Positions 1-12,400 of a stretch of 64,000 nucleotides of DNA are shown piece after piece. How positions within the stretch are numbered: position 1 is the stretch's first letter; each line of letters opens with the position of its first letter. The DNA comes from Ifrita kowaldi (Eukaryota; Chordata; Aves; Passeriformes; Cinclosomatidae), in NCBI GenBank assembly GCA_013398055.1, contig VZRS01014200.1:1-64000 (forward strand), read 5' to 3'. The translations under genes were made by a program, and so were the position numbers. The notes below the pieces were generated by a model. The model searched no databases, had not been told where the DNA came from, and was given only the letters and a program-made list of their open reading frames with translations.

Positions 1-264
1 CCCCCCTCTCCCCACCACCCCATCCCAGTGCCACCAGGTCCAGGTGGGTTCGGATGCGGTCGGACGATGCTCCTCGGGAAGAAAATGACTCCAAAGTTCA
101 GGACATGGTCATTCACAGCTGGCTGGTGGATGAAACAACCCCCAGAGTCTGACAGCCCTGGCTCACCCACCAGGAGGGACCCGTCCCAGCTCCTCGGCTG
201 CCGCAGAGTTCTGAGGAGAAGCCGCTCGGTGCCCGTGTCACAAACGCCGTGGGGACGGCCCCTG
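1..264 (-). other. MGAT5B: MGAT5B 3' UTR (partial)
   Basis: Sequence directly after the stop codon in the sense direction. It holds no polyadenylation signal on the minus strand (no TTTATT on plus), so the transcript end lies off the left edge. It has no other open gene that I can support. That it is UTR follows from its position, not from transcript data. Confidence 0.8.
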
Positions 265-463
265 TCACAAGCAGTCCCTGCACAGAGCCACCTGTCCTTG
301 GCGGAAGTCGCGGCAGGGGCAGAGGCGCCGGTACTTGGTGTTGTAGCCGGCGCAGCTGAAGAGCAGCGGCTCCTTCTGGAGGTAGCACTCGTGGACGTTC
401 TCGGCCACCGCGGGGTACAGATGGTTCATCTCGTACTCGGTGCTGTCGCAGGCGATGCTGAGC
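265..463 (-). CDS. MGAT5B: MGAT5B exon 17: C-terminus and stop codon
   Basis: 199 coding bases: one base completes Gln, then 65 codons and TGA at 265-267. Encodes LSIACDSTEYEMNHLYPAVA, ENVHECYLQKEPLLFSCAGY, NTKYRRLCPCRDFRQGQVAL and CRDCL. The terminal CPCRDFxxGQVALCxxCL is the family ending. The acceptor is TTGGCCCCCAG. The exon continues into the 3' UTR. Confidence 0.97.
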
Positions 464-3400
464 CTGGGGGCCAAGGCAAAGCTGGGTCAGGGGTCACTGA
501 AGGGGTTTTTGTCTTTTTTGGGGAGGTTCCTTTGCTAAAGGCAGGGACAGATCTTTGCTGATCTAGGTTTGCTATCCCTTGGCTACACGTGGGTGCTCAG
601 CCCAATGCACCATGCAGGAAGGGGCGACCCTGGCAACTCAACCCTGCAGCCCAGAGATCGCCCCAACCCACAGATGGCTCAGGATCACCCACAAAACCCC
701 ACCAAAATCTTAGGAGTTGGACTCATTGATCCTTGTGGGTCCCTTCCAACTCAGGATGTTTGATGGCTCTTTTACAACCCCGTGCTGACCAGCAGCTCTG
801 TCCACTCTCCATGGGCACCTCCTGCTGCAGATAACATTCCCTGGAAGGGACAGGGGATCAGTGAATGCCCACATGCTCCCTGTTAGCTGGGATTAGCCAG
901 AAAACTGGGATGGGCATCAGCCAAAAGCCCCGAGGAGCAGCAGAAATGCCCAGTGTATGTTTTAACATCCGTCCCCTCCCAGCCGGAATTGCAGCGCTGG
1001 CATCGCCCTCCCCCCAACCCTTCTCAACTGACGAGTCCCTGAGCCAGCTTGTTTTAAGGTCTGGAGGAGGACAGGCAGGGGAAGGAGTGAAATCCAGGCC
1101 CCAGCTCTAATTTATCATATAAAAATGTCAGCGGGACACGCGGCGCCTGCCTGACCAGCGCGACAGCACCGGCAACGCTCGCATTTTAATTGTCCACAGA
1201 GCAGCACGGAGCCCAGTGGCAGATTTATACTCTATTAAAACTTCACCACTGTGTGTTCAAAACACAGTTTTATACAGAGAGACATTAAAAAGGAGAGAAA
1301 GGGAGAGAGCGTGTAGGAGGTGGAGAGGAATGGGGTGGGAGAGAGGCAGAACCGTGCCTGGAAACGCTGTCATTGCCTGCTGAAGAGCGAGGTGCCCACT
1401 GCCACGGGCATGAAAGGCCATTAGTGTGATTTTGGCAGGGGGGACAGGAGGAAAATGGGTGCTGGGGATGGGGGGAGCAAAGGGAACATCGTCTGGCTGG
1501 TGGCCCCCCATAACCTCACTGAGAAGGCCCCAACTCACTGGAGAAACACCTCCTCCTTGTTGAGGAACCTGAAGAAGGTGGGCTCGCAGACCAGCCCGTG
1601 CCGCCGGCACGTCTCCGTGCACGTGTGCTGGGGCTCCGACAGCCACACCTGCAGCGAGGCCACCGGGGGCCACGCCTGGGGCGCCCGCCCGGCGCTGGGG
1701 GACCACACCAGGTGGGTGGCGTTGGGGGACAGGGCCAGCGGGCTCGCAGGGCTTTGCATAGCAGGACTCTTGGTCTTGGGAGACGGAGGAAGAGATGATG
1801 CGGTGCAGAAATCCTGGTGGGAGAGAAGATAATGGCTCAGTGCCCTGAGATGTTAACAGCGGGGAAGGAGGACACTTGGGATGATGAGTTTGCTTGTCAG
1901 GTTGAGGTCACCTGCGTGCATAGATGGCATCTCCTGCTGTGAGGGATGAACCTCTTCTTCCCTCAGCTCTTCTTCTCCCAGTGCTGCCTTATTCTCTACA
2001 GCAGAAAGGCCTTGACCCAGCCCCAGCACCCCCAGGTGTCCTCCACCAACCCCCAGCACTTCTGGTCCACGACAAACCTCCCCCAGCCCCATCTCCTGGT
2101 GCTCTCTGCAATCAGGGCACTGGCTGCACAATGCCCGTGGGAGAGCAGGGATGTTCCCCAGGGAGAAGAAGGAAAGTTGGCCACGAGGACAGAGATGGTT
2201 CCCCAAGGAGGACAGGGATTCTCCCCAACCTGGTGCTGAATGTAGGCGTGGATCCGCTCCAGCATCCCCTCGCAGGTGTACTCGTAAGGCAGGTAAGGGT
2301 CCACCTGTGGAGGGCAAGAGCAGGGCACAGGCAGCAGGTGGGAACAGCTTTGCCCTGCCCCTGAGACAGCAGCACCCTGGGCACGGCTCTCCCACCCACC
2401 ACAGCCCATGGTCCACCAAAGCAAGCAGGGAAGAACCCTAAGGCTGGAAAACCCTCACAAGCCATGAAGTGACACAGAAAGAGAGAGGAGTACTTCGGGT
2501 TCGACCTGTTGGTGAAAATGAAGCCACCCCGTTCCACTTGAGTCCCCCTTTCCTGCACTTTCAGTAAGTTATAAAATCAAATCAGTTTTCATCCAATAGG
2601 TCAATTCAAACTAAGGCATGAACTGTTCCAGCCCAAGAAACACTCCGCAGCTGTGGGCAAGGGAGGAGCAACCTTAAAATACAGGGGAGGAGGTAGAACT
2701 GGAAAAGATGCCAAGCTAATCCAGAGCAAGAGCATCTCAGTGCTACCCCAGGTCTGGTCTGGCATCCTCTGTTGCCCAGACCTCAGCACTCAGACAGGAA
2801 GGTCCAGGCTCCGAGCCACAAAACTGGCCAGTGGAAAGGGCAGGGCTGGGACTGGCTGTGCACAATACAGGGAAAAACATCTCCCTTTTCCCACTGCCAT
2901 GCTGCTGAGGGTTTGCTGCCCAGCGCAGGTGGCTGGGATGGGGTGGAAGCCATGGTCTCTGCCAGCCCCAGGGGCTTGGTGATCCCTGCTGGCACTGGCC
3001 GGGATGGGGCAGGGAGGCAGGAGCTGGGTGAGCACTGGGATGGAGCAAACACTGGTGATGGATGTCAGCACTGCACCTCCACATCCAGAACTGCTGTCTA
3101 CAGAGTCAGCAGTGCTCAAAACAGGGGATATTTTCAGTGTGGGTTACAAAATGCTCCTGGTCTCCAGGAGACTCTGCCTGCCCTCAGTTCCCTGAGTCAC
3201 CTCAGGTCCTGGCAGGGCAAACCTCCTCCTCTGCACCGCAGCTCAGCAGTGTCCCCACATGAGCTGGCACATGCGGTGGCACAGGTTCCAGCAGGGCAGG
3301 CAGGAGCAGACAGGAACAGGCAGCCAGACTCCCTGCCCTCAGCAGGACCAGTGCCTGACCATTGCCCCCAGGTCCATAGTGATTTTCCCCATGGGAAGAG

Positions 3401-6400
3401 CACTGCCACAAGGGCTGTGCCTGATGCCTCCTTTCCCTCTGGAACAAATTAACTTTTAAGGAACTTTCTGCCCTGGGAAGACATATGTTTCCACACCCCC
3501 TTATTTTTCCAGAGAGATGTTCCATGAGGTGCAGGAGGTGGGTGCATGGAAGGGGCCAGGCCTGGGACCCCCTTTTACTCCATGTATCTCTGCAGAGCTT
3601 TATTCAGAAGGATTATAAGCAAAACCACCCAAAGATAATTAATCCAGAAAACACTGCTGCTTCTATTTTCTGAGCTCTGCACTTCCAAAATAGCTATTTC
3701 CTTTTGAAGTACCTGTCAAAACCAAGCTCAAAGGCTCAGTCTGCTGAGAACCCTCTAAGCATCTCCCTGCCATAAATATCCCACCTGAGATCTCTGCCAG
3801 GCTGGAAATCACAGCTGCTCCATCTAATTACAGATGTGCACGCTAATCAGGGCTGACACAGTGACAGGCACCAATCCTGCCTCTGAATTCCTGATGGGCT
3901 CTCAGTTAACTGGGGCAGAGTCCTCGCAAAGCAAAATTGCCCAACTTGGTCGTGCAGAGCCAGGTTGGGTGCTGGGGCTGCCTGGCACCAGTTTGGGGGA
4001 GACAAACCACCCCCTGCTCAGCATCACCAGTGCTCAGCCTCATCTCACCACTGCTTTCAGGGAGGGCTTTTCCCAGGACCCCCTTTTGCCAGGCATAGTG
4101 CAGCCATAATTCCAGAAACAACCTCATTCCTCAAAATGCTGCAGCACATCACACAAAACCTCCTTGTGCCTGCACCTGTATCCAGAGGTGATGCTCCAGG
4201 TGCAATCCCACCTCTCCCCAGGCTCCCAGGGGCCCTGTGGGACCCGTGGGCATCAGGAGTGGGCTGGAGCCCACTGCAGCCCCTGCTCCTCCAGTTGCTC
4301 CCTCTCAGGGGCTCCCCCAAAGGCTCTCACTTCCCCCTGCTCCCCTCTCCAGGTCTCGTTAGGATTCAGCTCGTGCACTCAGGACTGAGAAAATGCCAAT
4401 TTCGAGAAGATAATTGTTTAATTAAAATCTGACAGGCTCGGCCTCTTCTCGACAGCCTCGTCGTTAATGGCACTCCTTCACGTCGGGAGCTCAGGATGTC
4501 CCCAGAGCCCTGGGAGGGAGGAGGAGAAGGAGGAGGGGGGCTCTGAGGTGGGCACCACTGCATCCCACTGCAGAATGATGCATGGGATGGCATGGGAGGG
4601 AATGGAGGGATTGGTAAGATGGACTTTGCCATCCTTTCCCCAGGTGGGGAACACAGAGCCAGAGCCTGCCAGCCCCAGTGCTCTCTCCATCAGCCCAACA
4701 GGGAGTTACTGGTGTCCCATGGGGCTGCCACCACGAGAGCCCTGGGTTTCGAGTCTCCAGCTGGAAGGGAGTACTAAGTCTCCTTCATTCAAAAAGAAAA
4801 GAAAGTGGGGACAAAAAAACCTGAACGTCATCAGACAAATAAGTAGAAAAATAATGCAATTCTGTGCTGGCACGTAACAGCAGGCTGGAACATTTTAACC
4901 AGCTATTTTCACTGTGATGTTTAATGTGCCGCTCTTTCAGGCAGAGTCTGAAATGTATAATTTTCCATTATAGTCCCGTATGTTTGACTTTAATATAATG
5001 AAGCCTTCTCCCTTCACTACACCAGAATATTGGGTCTATTAAATTGCTTCTGGGAGGACTGGTTTTGACAATGGGAAAAGCTGAAGGCCCTGAAAATGGT
5101 GATGCTTGGAAACCTCTTTCCTTCTCCCATCTCTAACCCCTGGATAACAGGTGGAATCCATCACTGGGACAAGCCTCCAGCATCACCTTTCCCAGGGGGA
5201 CACCACTTGTCTCTCTGCCCCCTGTCCCCATGCCCAGATTTGATCTCTGGGGTAGAGGGGTTTGGTGCTTCCCTGTTTTTAATTTTCCTTATAAATAGGT
5301 CAGGGATGAAAACCATCAGGGAAACCCAGAACTGCTCCGAATGAGATGAATGGCAGAGACACAGCCTGCCAAAAACCTTCCCCAGCAGCTGGAGGGTGAC
5401 CTGGAATGGGTGCCACCTCCGAAAGGACAAGAGAGGGGAGCACAAGGGCTGCTCTTGGGGGAAAAAACACAGATTGCAAACCCAAGCCACGTCCCAGGCA
5501 TGATTCAGCTCTGCCTCCAGAAGGAAGAAGTTTCTTTCAGGCAGAACTAGGTTGGGAGGGACGCCGGCTGCATCCCAACTGCTCTCTCTGCACAAAGCCA
5601 GCAGCCAGCCCTGAGCTTGGGGAGCTCTGCCAGCCCAGCAGGAGCTGTGGGATGGCACAGCCTGCCCCCAGCTGCAGCCCTGGGTGTCAGCAGGAGAAAT
5701 TGGGGTGCTGCAGTGACACTGAAATATTGCTGGCAATCAGCAAATCCCACTCAGACCAAAGCAGGGCGAGCTTGTTGTCAGCTCGACCACGCCGGAATCA
5801 CTGCCGGGTTCATGGACCAGCTCCCAAACGCCCAGACAGGCTCCCAGCATCCCAGTTCCCAGTCTCTGGAAGCCAGCACAGCTTCCACCTGATGGCAGAC
5901 CCAGTTTTCCCACAGCATCTCATATCCCCCAAAATGTCTCACTGAGTTCTGGCCTAGAAGATGCAAAACATCTGTGGGATACTTGATTTTTCTGTCACAC
6001 AACAACAAAAAAATCCCTAAATAAAATGAATTTCAGGTCAGTTTTCAATTTCCAATGTTTTCACCCATCGAGGAGGGGGAAAATGTTGTGTTTCAGGTTC
6101 AATCTGTCTGAGTTGGTGAAGCAAAGGGAAATGCATCATTTCAGATCCAGCATTCCTTTCAATAAATTGGCAGGGTATTTCCAAACAAAGGCAGGCAGAT
6201 GGGAAACAAAACCATGGTATTTCATTCCAGTAATTTTGAAATGAAATGTTTTGACAGAAAAAAAATAAATTGATGGTGGTTACTCTGAAACACAGACAAA
6301 TTTATTAGATATTCCAATAACAGAACACCCCATTTTGCCTTCCGGGGGAAAAAAATCAAAAGAAGTCAGTAAAATAATTTCTCCAAACTCCAGTAACTGG

Positions 6401-9400
6401 CTGGGAAGAGGAACACTAAATTACCCAGCTACCATCTTTCTGCTGCTCCTCCTGCTCATGTCCTTGTTTTCAGTTCCTGCTGTAACAAACAGTACTTTAA
6501 AGACAAGATACCCAGAGACTCCCGGAGCCAAAGCCCATAATAAGGCTTTTAAACCTGTAAGGTAGGTCAATTTTTAGGCTTAATTGCCTTGACAGCATCT
6601 CTAATAAAGCAGACCTTTCTATTTAAAAGATAAAAAGGTGGAGCGGGGGGGAAGAGGCTGCTGTAAGTTATTCACACTCACTCCCTGCCCTGCTCTGGGA
6701 GGATTTATACAACGTCTGTAAAACCCCAGAGAGGTGAGTTGTGGATTAACTCCTCGCTGGGAAGGAATCCCTCCTCTCCAGAGCGACCCCGTGTTGCACT
6801 GCAAGTGGGGCCTCAGTGACCGGAGCTGTTCATCGAAGGCAAACTTAGGGCTTCCAGCAGCTGAGGGTAATTCCAGAGGCTGGGATGTTTTCTGGGATGG
6901 GACCACGGGGTGGGGATCCTGATCCCAGAGTGGGAATAGGGAGAAGAGCTGAGACAGGAGCTTGGTTTGGGGCAAAACAGGGGTGGGCACAGCAGCAGCA
7001 CATTCCCCAGTGAGTGCCCAGTTCTGGACACCAGCTCCTCCTGCCCAGTACCCATCACAGCACCAAACCCTTCCCTAAAATCCTTTTCAGTTCTTTAATT
7101 TTTAACCAGACCATTAAGCACATAAATGACCTGGTGCACATCCAGCCAACACTGCAGCAGCACAACACAGTTGCCCAGGAACCAGCAACGCCCTTTCCTC
7201 ATCCTCTATCTCACCATTCTTTAATTATTTTAGCAGCACAGCAGCACCAGGATCCACTATTTTCCTCCTTCTCTTCTGGAAAAACTGGAAATTTCCTTCC
7301 ATCTCCCAAAACAGCTCCCAGCCTCACGCCCACACCAACTCCTTCACTTTGGGGCTGTCTCCAGCCCAGATGGTGGAGGGTCAAGCTCTGACAGCTGGCC
7401 TGGCAGCACAGCAGCAGGGATGTCATTATTTTTAATTTAATTCTAATCGAGATACGGGAATGAATGTGCAAAACAACAACTGTTTTCCTAAGCCGGGTTT
7501 GATCAGTCTTTAGAAGTTCACAGAGAAAATGAGAGTGAGGTGAAGAGCTGCAGTGATCACCCTCGAGGAGGTGAGACCCAGAGTCATGGCATGGCCACAG
7601 CACCTGAACCAGGTCGCCAGACTGTCACAGGCACCCACCTCTGCAGCTTCTAATGCAGGGAAAAGCAAGGACGACCCTTCTCTGACCAGTATCAACCTGT
7701 CCCCCCCAAATCCCACCCAGCACCGTGAACCCTGAGCCCCCGCAGCCCCAGGCAGAGCCCGGGTTCCACAGCACACCCCTGTCCGCGAGAGAGGATGGCT
7801 CATCCCAGGCGAAGCAAATTGCCAGCAAAATGGCTATCAGCACTTTCCTCCCCTCCAGGAAAACTGACTTTAATAATTCGGACAACTTGAAAGGCTCCTG
7901 CCACCGGGCGGGAGGTAAATATTCATGAGGAGCACTTCTAGAGCGGGCACGGCAGGAGTGCTGCCTTCCCCGGGGTTCTCCCCTTCCTTACACCCCTCGC
8001 AGAGGCAGCTCCTGAAGTTACTCCTATCGATTTGCTCCACCCAAAGGTAACAAGCAGTGAAATGGGGGAAAGGCAGGCGCAGAGGGCTGTGGCTCTCTGG
8101 GTTTATCTCTGTATCACACCAGCTCCCAGAACGGCTCTGCACCTCCAGCAATCTCAGCCTCCTGCTCCCAAACCTTATCTGCCTTATCTCAGCCTCCCCT
8201 TGCTCCAGGGATTCCCTTCCTCAAAGGCACAGCTCTGCCCTGGAGAAACACCTACAATGCTCCGTGCCAAAGCAAGGTGGGAGCACGTGTGTGTCCCTGG
8301 GGCTGCAGGAAAGGACGAAAAAATCCAAAGGAGAACGGAGGAATGAAAAGACATTAATGTCTGAAAAGGAGAGCCAGGCTCCAACACCTGCTGCTGCTTC
8401 CTGTCCACACCCAGCAGCAGGGAGCTCACCCCAAAACTGCTCCGAGCCGTACCTGTGTCCTCATGATGGTTTTGATGGCAGCTTCGAACTCCTCGGAGTT
8501 GTTGTAGTCAACAGTCCACACGTGGGGCTTCCCGATGAAGTCTTCGGCATATGGGTGTTGGGAGGACACCTGAAACACAGCGGTGCCAGCTGGATTTTGC
8601 AATCCCTGCTGGAATGCTCACAGCTGGATGGCAGAGAGGAGCGGCAGCCTCACAGACACACTGGGGTTTGACCCACTGCAATAGGGAATGCTGGAAAAAG
8701 GTTTCCTCCGGGCCCAGCTGCTCCCCAGCCTCAGGATGATGGCTCAGGATGATAGAATTCCCACTGGGTTGGAATGCCCCATTCCCAACAACACTGAATT
8801 CCTTTTGCAGCCCGGAGTGTCTCCATCTCTGTGACATGGGTACAATTTAATCCTGACCTGAGCCATCCTGTGTGTCTGGACGGCAAAAACGTGCCAAAGC
8901 AGGAAAGCTGCGTGAAAGCACCGCATCTCCCAGGTTCGCCAGCTCTAGGGACAAGGCAGGGAGAAAATTCATTGCCACTGAAGGCTGGGAAAGTCTGGCA
9001 CTGGGAGAAAGCAGTGCTGGAAGCTGCATCCCCCTGATGCCACAGGCAGCCCCCACGCTGGTACTCCACAGGTACTGACATCCTTGCTTTTCCCTGGGCT
9101 ACCCACCCACCCAGGTGATTTTTGGGGATCTACCTCTTTTGTTTTCAGCCCTGAGCTGCCTTTTCAGCCCTGATCTCCTCTGGGAAGGGAAGACAGACAA
9201 TGCTGAGCAGAGGAGGTGTTTTGGGGGCACCACAAAACATCGCAGAGGGGCCTGAACCTCTGCCAGCTGGAGGAGAAGAGCTATGTGTTTTATCCTCCTC
9301 CTTGCTGTCCCTCCTCATTTCTTTCCCGGCAGATTGATCACCTCTTTCCCCTCCGGCACATAAACACCCTGAAGCATTTCACAGCCCTCGCCCCCGGCTG

Positions 9401-12400
9401 CCACCCCGGCTCCAGGCTGAAGCACAGCCCCAGCCCCACCCGAAAGGGTGTTAACACCTAATTCGGGGGGTGCATGGGGCAGTCAGGGGGGGCAGGACAG
9501 CCCAGTCCAGCTGCACAGTCCCTCAGCTCGCTCCCTGCTCGGCAAGGGAGCCTTGCACCGCATTATCCACTTTATTAATAATAAAAGAGGCAATTTTCTC
9601 AAGCCTTTAACTTTTAAAGAGTTCCTGCTCTACTTAGATTGAATTCCCAGCGACGGGCAAGCCTGGGAGGGGTTTCATAGCCCTGCCACGCTGGGCGGGT
9701 CCCGCTGTCCCTCTGGGTGGACAAAGGGGTGAGCAGGGCAGCATCACCCCGGGCTGGGAGCACGGTGTGGAGGGGATGTGGATTTGGGCTGGTGCGGAAG
9801 GAGCTCTGCAGAAGGCTCCTGCACCACCTTCTCCTTGGAAACCCCAAACCTACAGCAGAGCAGGGCATCCAGGCAAATCCCCCAACCGCAGATATCCACA
9901 GAGGAAACCTTGCATTAAAAAAAAAGCAACCTCAGCGTAGCAGCTGCTCTTCCCCGGGCTGGCCCAAGCCCTGGAGCAGCCCCCACAGCACACTTGCCTC
10001 TCTGGACGTGGGCTTCCCGCGGAAGAACTCGTGGTTGAGGGAGCTGTGCGGAGGGTTGAACCGCGCCTGCAGGAACACGCACCCGTTGGCGATGGCCTCC
10101 AGCGGGGCCGGGCCCTCGTAGGGGAACCCAAAGCCAATGAAGAGCTGCAAGGCAGAAACCCAGTGCTGGTGAGTGATGTTTTTCCCCACAGGGAAACCTC
10201 CCAGACAACCCACCAGCATCCCCTCTCTGCCGCTCTGCTTCCCGCACACCGAGCCTCTACTGGGGCTCAACAAGCCGTGCTCAACATTCCCCCCGTTCCA
10301 CGGCTCACTCTGCGCGGCCATGGCGTGTCCAGGAGCTGCCAGTTCCCCCCTGGTGCTTACAACCATCACTCTGGCCCTGCATGGAGCAACATCGCTGTGC
10401 CAAAGCTGTTTGGCCTGGTAAATCAGGAATATTTCCCCCAGGCAGCAGCTGAAGGCAGCACGGATGTGCCCACACCCACACACTCCAAGAATCCCCCTTA
10501 TTTTTATCACAGCTATAAGGCGGAAAAAACCCCCAACCCCACCCCACTTAGCAATGAATGAATTAATGAGGAAACTTTGTGCTCTGCCTGCGGACAGCGT
10601 GCAAGGAGAAACTCATCAGGCACATCTTGGTGTGAAATGTGCTCTGCTCGGTTCTTGCCTAATTATCCCGGCGGAGAGGCTCCTGGTTAATTATCCCGGC
10701 TGGGAGGAGCACAGCTCACGGGGGATGGGGTCCTGGGGTGCCCTCACCCACCTTTGCCTTCCTCAGCAGCTGCTGGAACTCGTGCTGGGGCAGCAGCCCG
10801 TGGTTCTTCACGAACGCCGGCACCTCGGGTGGCCTCTGTGTCTCGTAATAAACCGTGCCGTGGATCTCCATGTACTTGTTAAGGATGGCCAGGAACTTCT
10901 CCTTGCCCTGGGGAAGAAGGCAGAGGTGTGAACTGCACCAAAGATGGGCCTGACCATGGTTATGGGGGGGGTTTAACTCTCAAACTGCTGTCCCAGAGCA
11001 CCTGCAGACCCACAGCAGTGCCAAGTCCCCACCCTCCCCTCCTCATTCCTTGGAAACATATCCTGGATTGCCCCAGACTCCTGGAGAGCCTGGATGGCTG
11101 CAAGATCCATCCGTCTGATCATCAAGTTCCTGCCTTCCCTGTCCCCTCCAAGGGCAACTTCCACTCTGGAGCTGCTGAATTAAAGGCTTCAGAAGGTAAA
11201 GAGGGAAGTCTGCAAAGACCAGAGCTTGCTAATAGCCTCTTATTCCAAGTAACAAGTTCCAAGGATTTTCTCATTCAGATTTAATCCTGTTTCACTACCT
11301 GGAAAATGAAAAGGGTCATCAATTTTCTTCTCTTGGAGGCTTCCCTCCTTTTGCTCCAGAGCAGCCTTTCATTTTAACAATTTCTCTACTGCAGAGTTTT
11401 TTTGGCTTGGAAAAACCACAAAGGGCCCATCCTTTGGATGCTGGATTTTCCAGGGCTGCAACAGTCCTGAAAGAGCAAGGACCAGGGGGAATAAGGAGTT
11501 CTAAATGGGGAATTTGAGAAAACTCTGTTTGTTGCCTTAAAGCTACCTCAAATGCTGTATTTCTGCCCTCAGCCATGGATCTCTAGACTTCTCTAAGGCT
11601 TTCCCAGCTTATTAAAACTTCAGCTCCTATTGTGAGCCAGAGGCAAGAAGTTCAGAGGGGTAGGAAATGAGAAATAAAGGGAAGGGAGGTTTAATGAAAT
11701 GTTTCTAAATGTCAAAAACATCCTGCTCTGGAGAGGGTGGTTGGTCCGAGGCTGGTAAATAAGCACCTGGCTCCAGAAGATGGAGGTGTTCTTTGCATTT
11801 CTAGTCCTCAAAATCACTCAAAATAAGGAAAAACCTCTCTATTCCCATTTTTATTCCATGGAGTGGCACAAGATGGGAAGCAAAGGCCAGGCAGCCTGGC
11901 CTCAAGGAACTAGCAGGGCCCAGCCTCAGCCTCTCCACTCAGGAATAAATGACCCCAAATACGCAGTTTGGGGAAAACTGATGTTGTTTGTGAGTTCTGA
12001 CTCAAAACAGCAAATGCCTGTGGCACTCAGTGTGGAGGGAAATGTCCGTTCTGAGATTTTAACTCTCTTTAGTGCCTTCCCAAACTACCCTAACTAAGCT
12101 CCAAGGAAACTTCTGGATAAGAAAGGGCAGGGGAATGGCAGGAAAATAAGACAAGATGTTACAGTTCTCCTAAAATGAGATCTAGTGGGTTTCAGGAGGG
12201 CTTTTAGGGAGCCCCCAAGCCAGAGGGGATTTGCTCTCAGACCTGGGGAGTGATGGAAAACCCACAAACCCCGGCAAAGAGGGGATGGCATGGCTGGGTC
12301 CTCCTCACCACAAGCATCCCGGCTAATTAGCAGCTGCTAAGCAGGAAAGCTGGGAGGGGGAGGAGGTACAGCCCCCACTGCATCAACCCACATCAACCCC

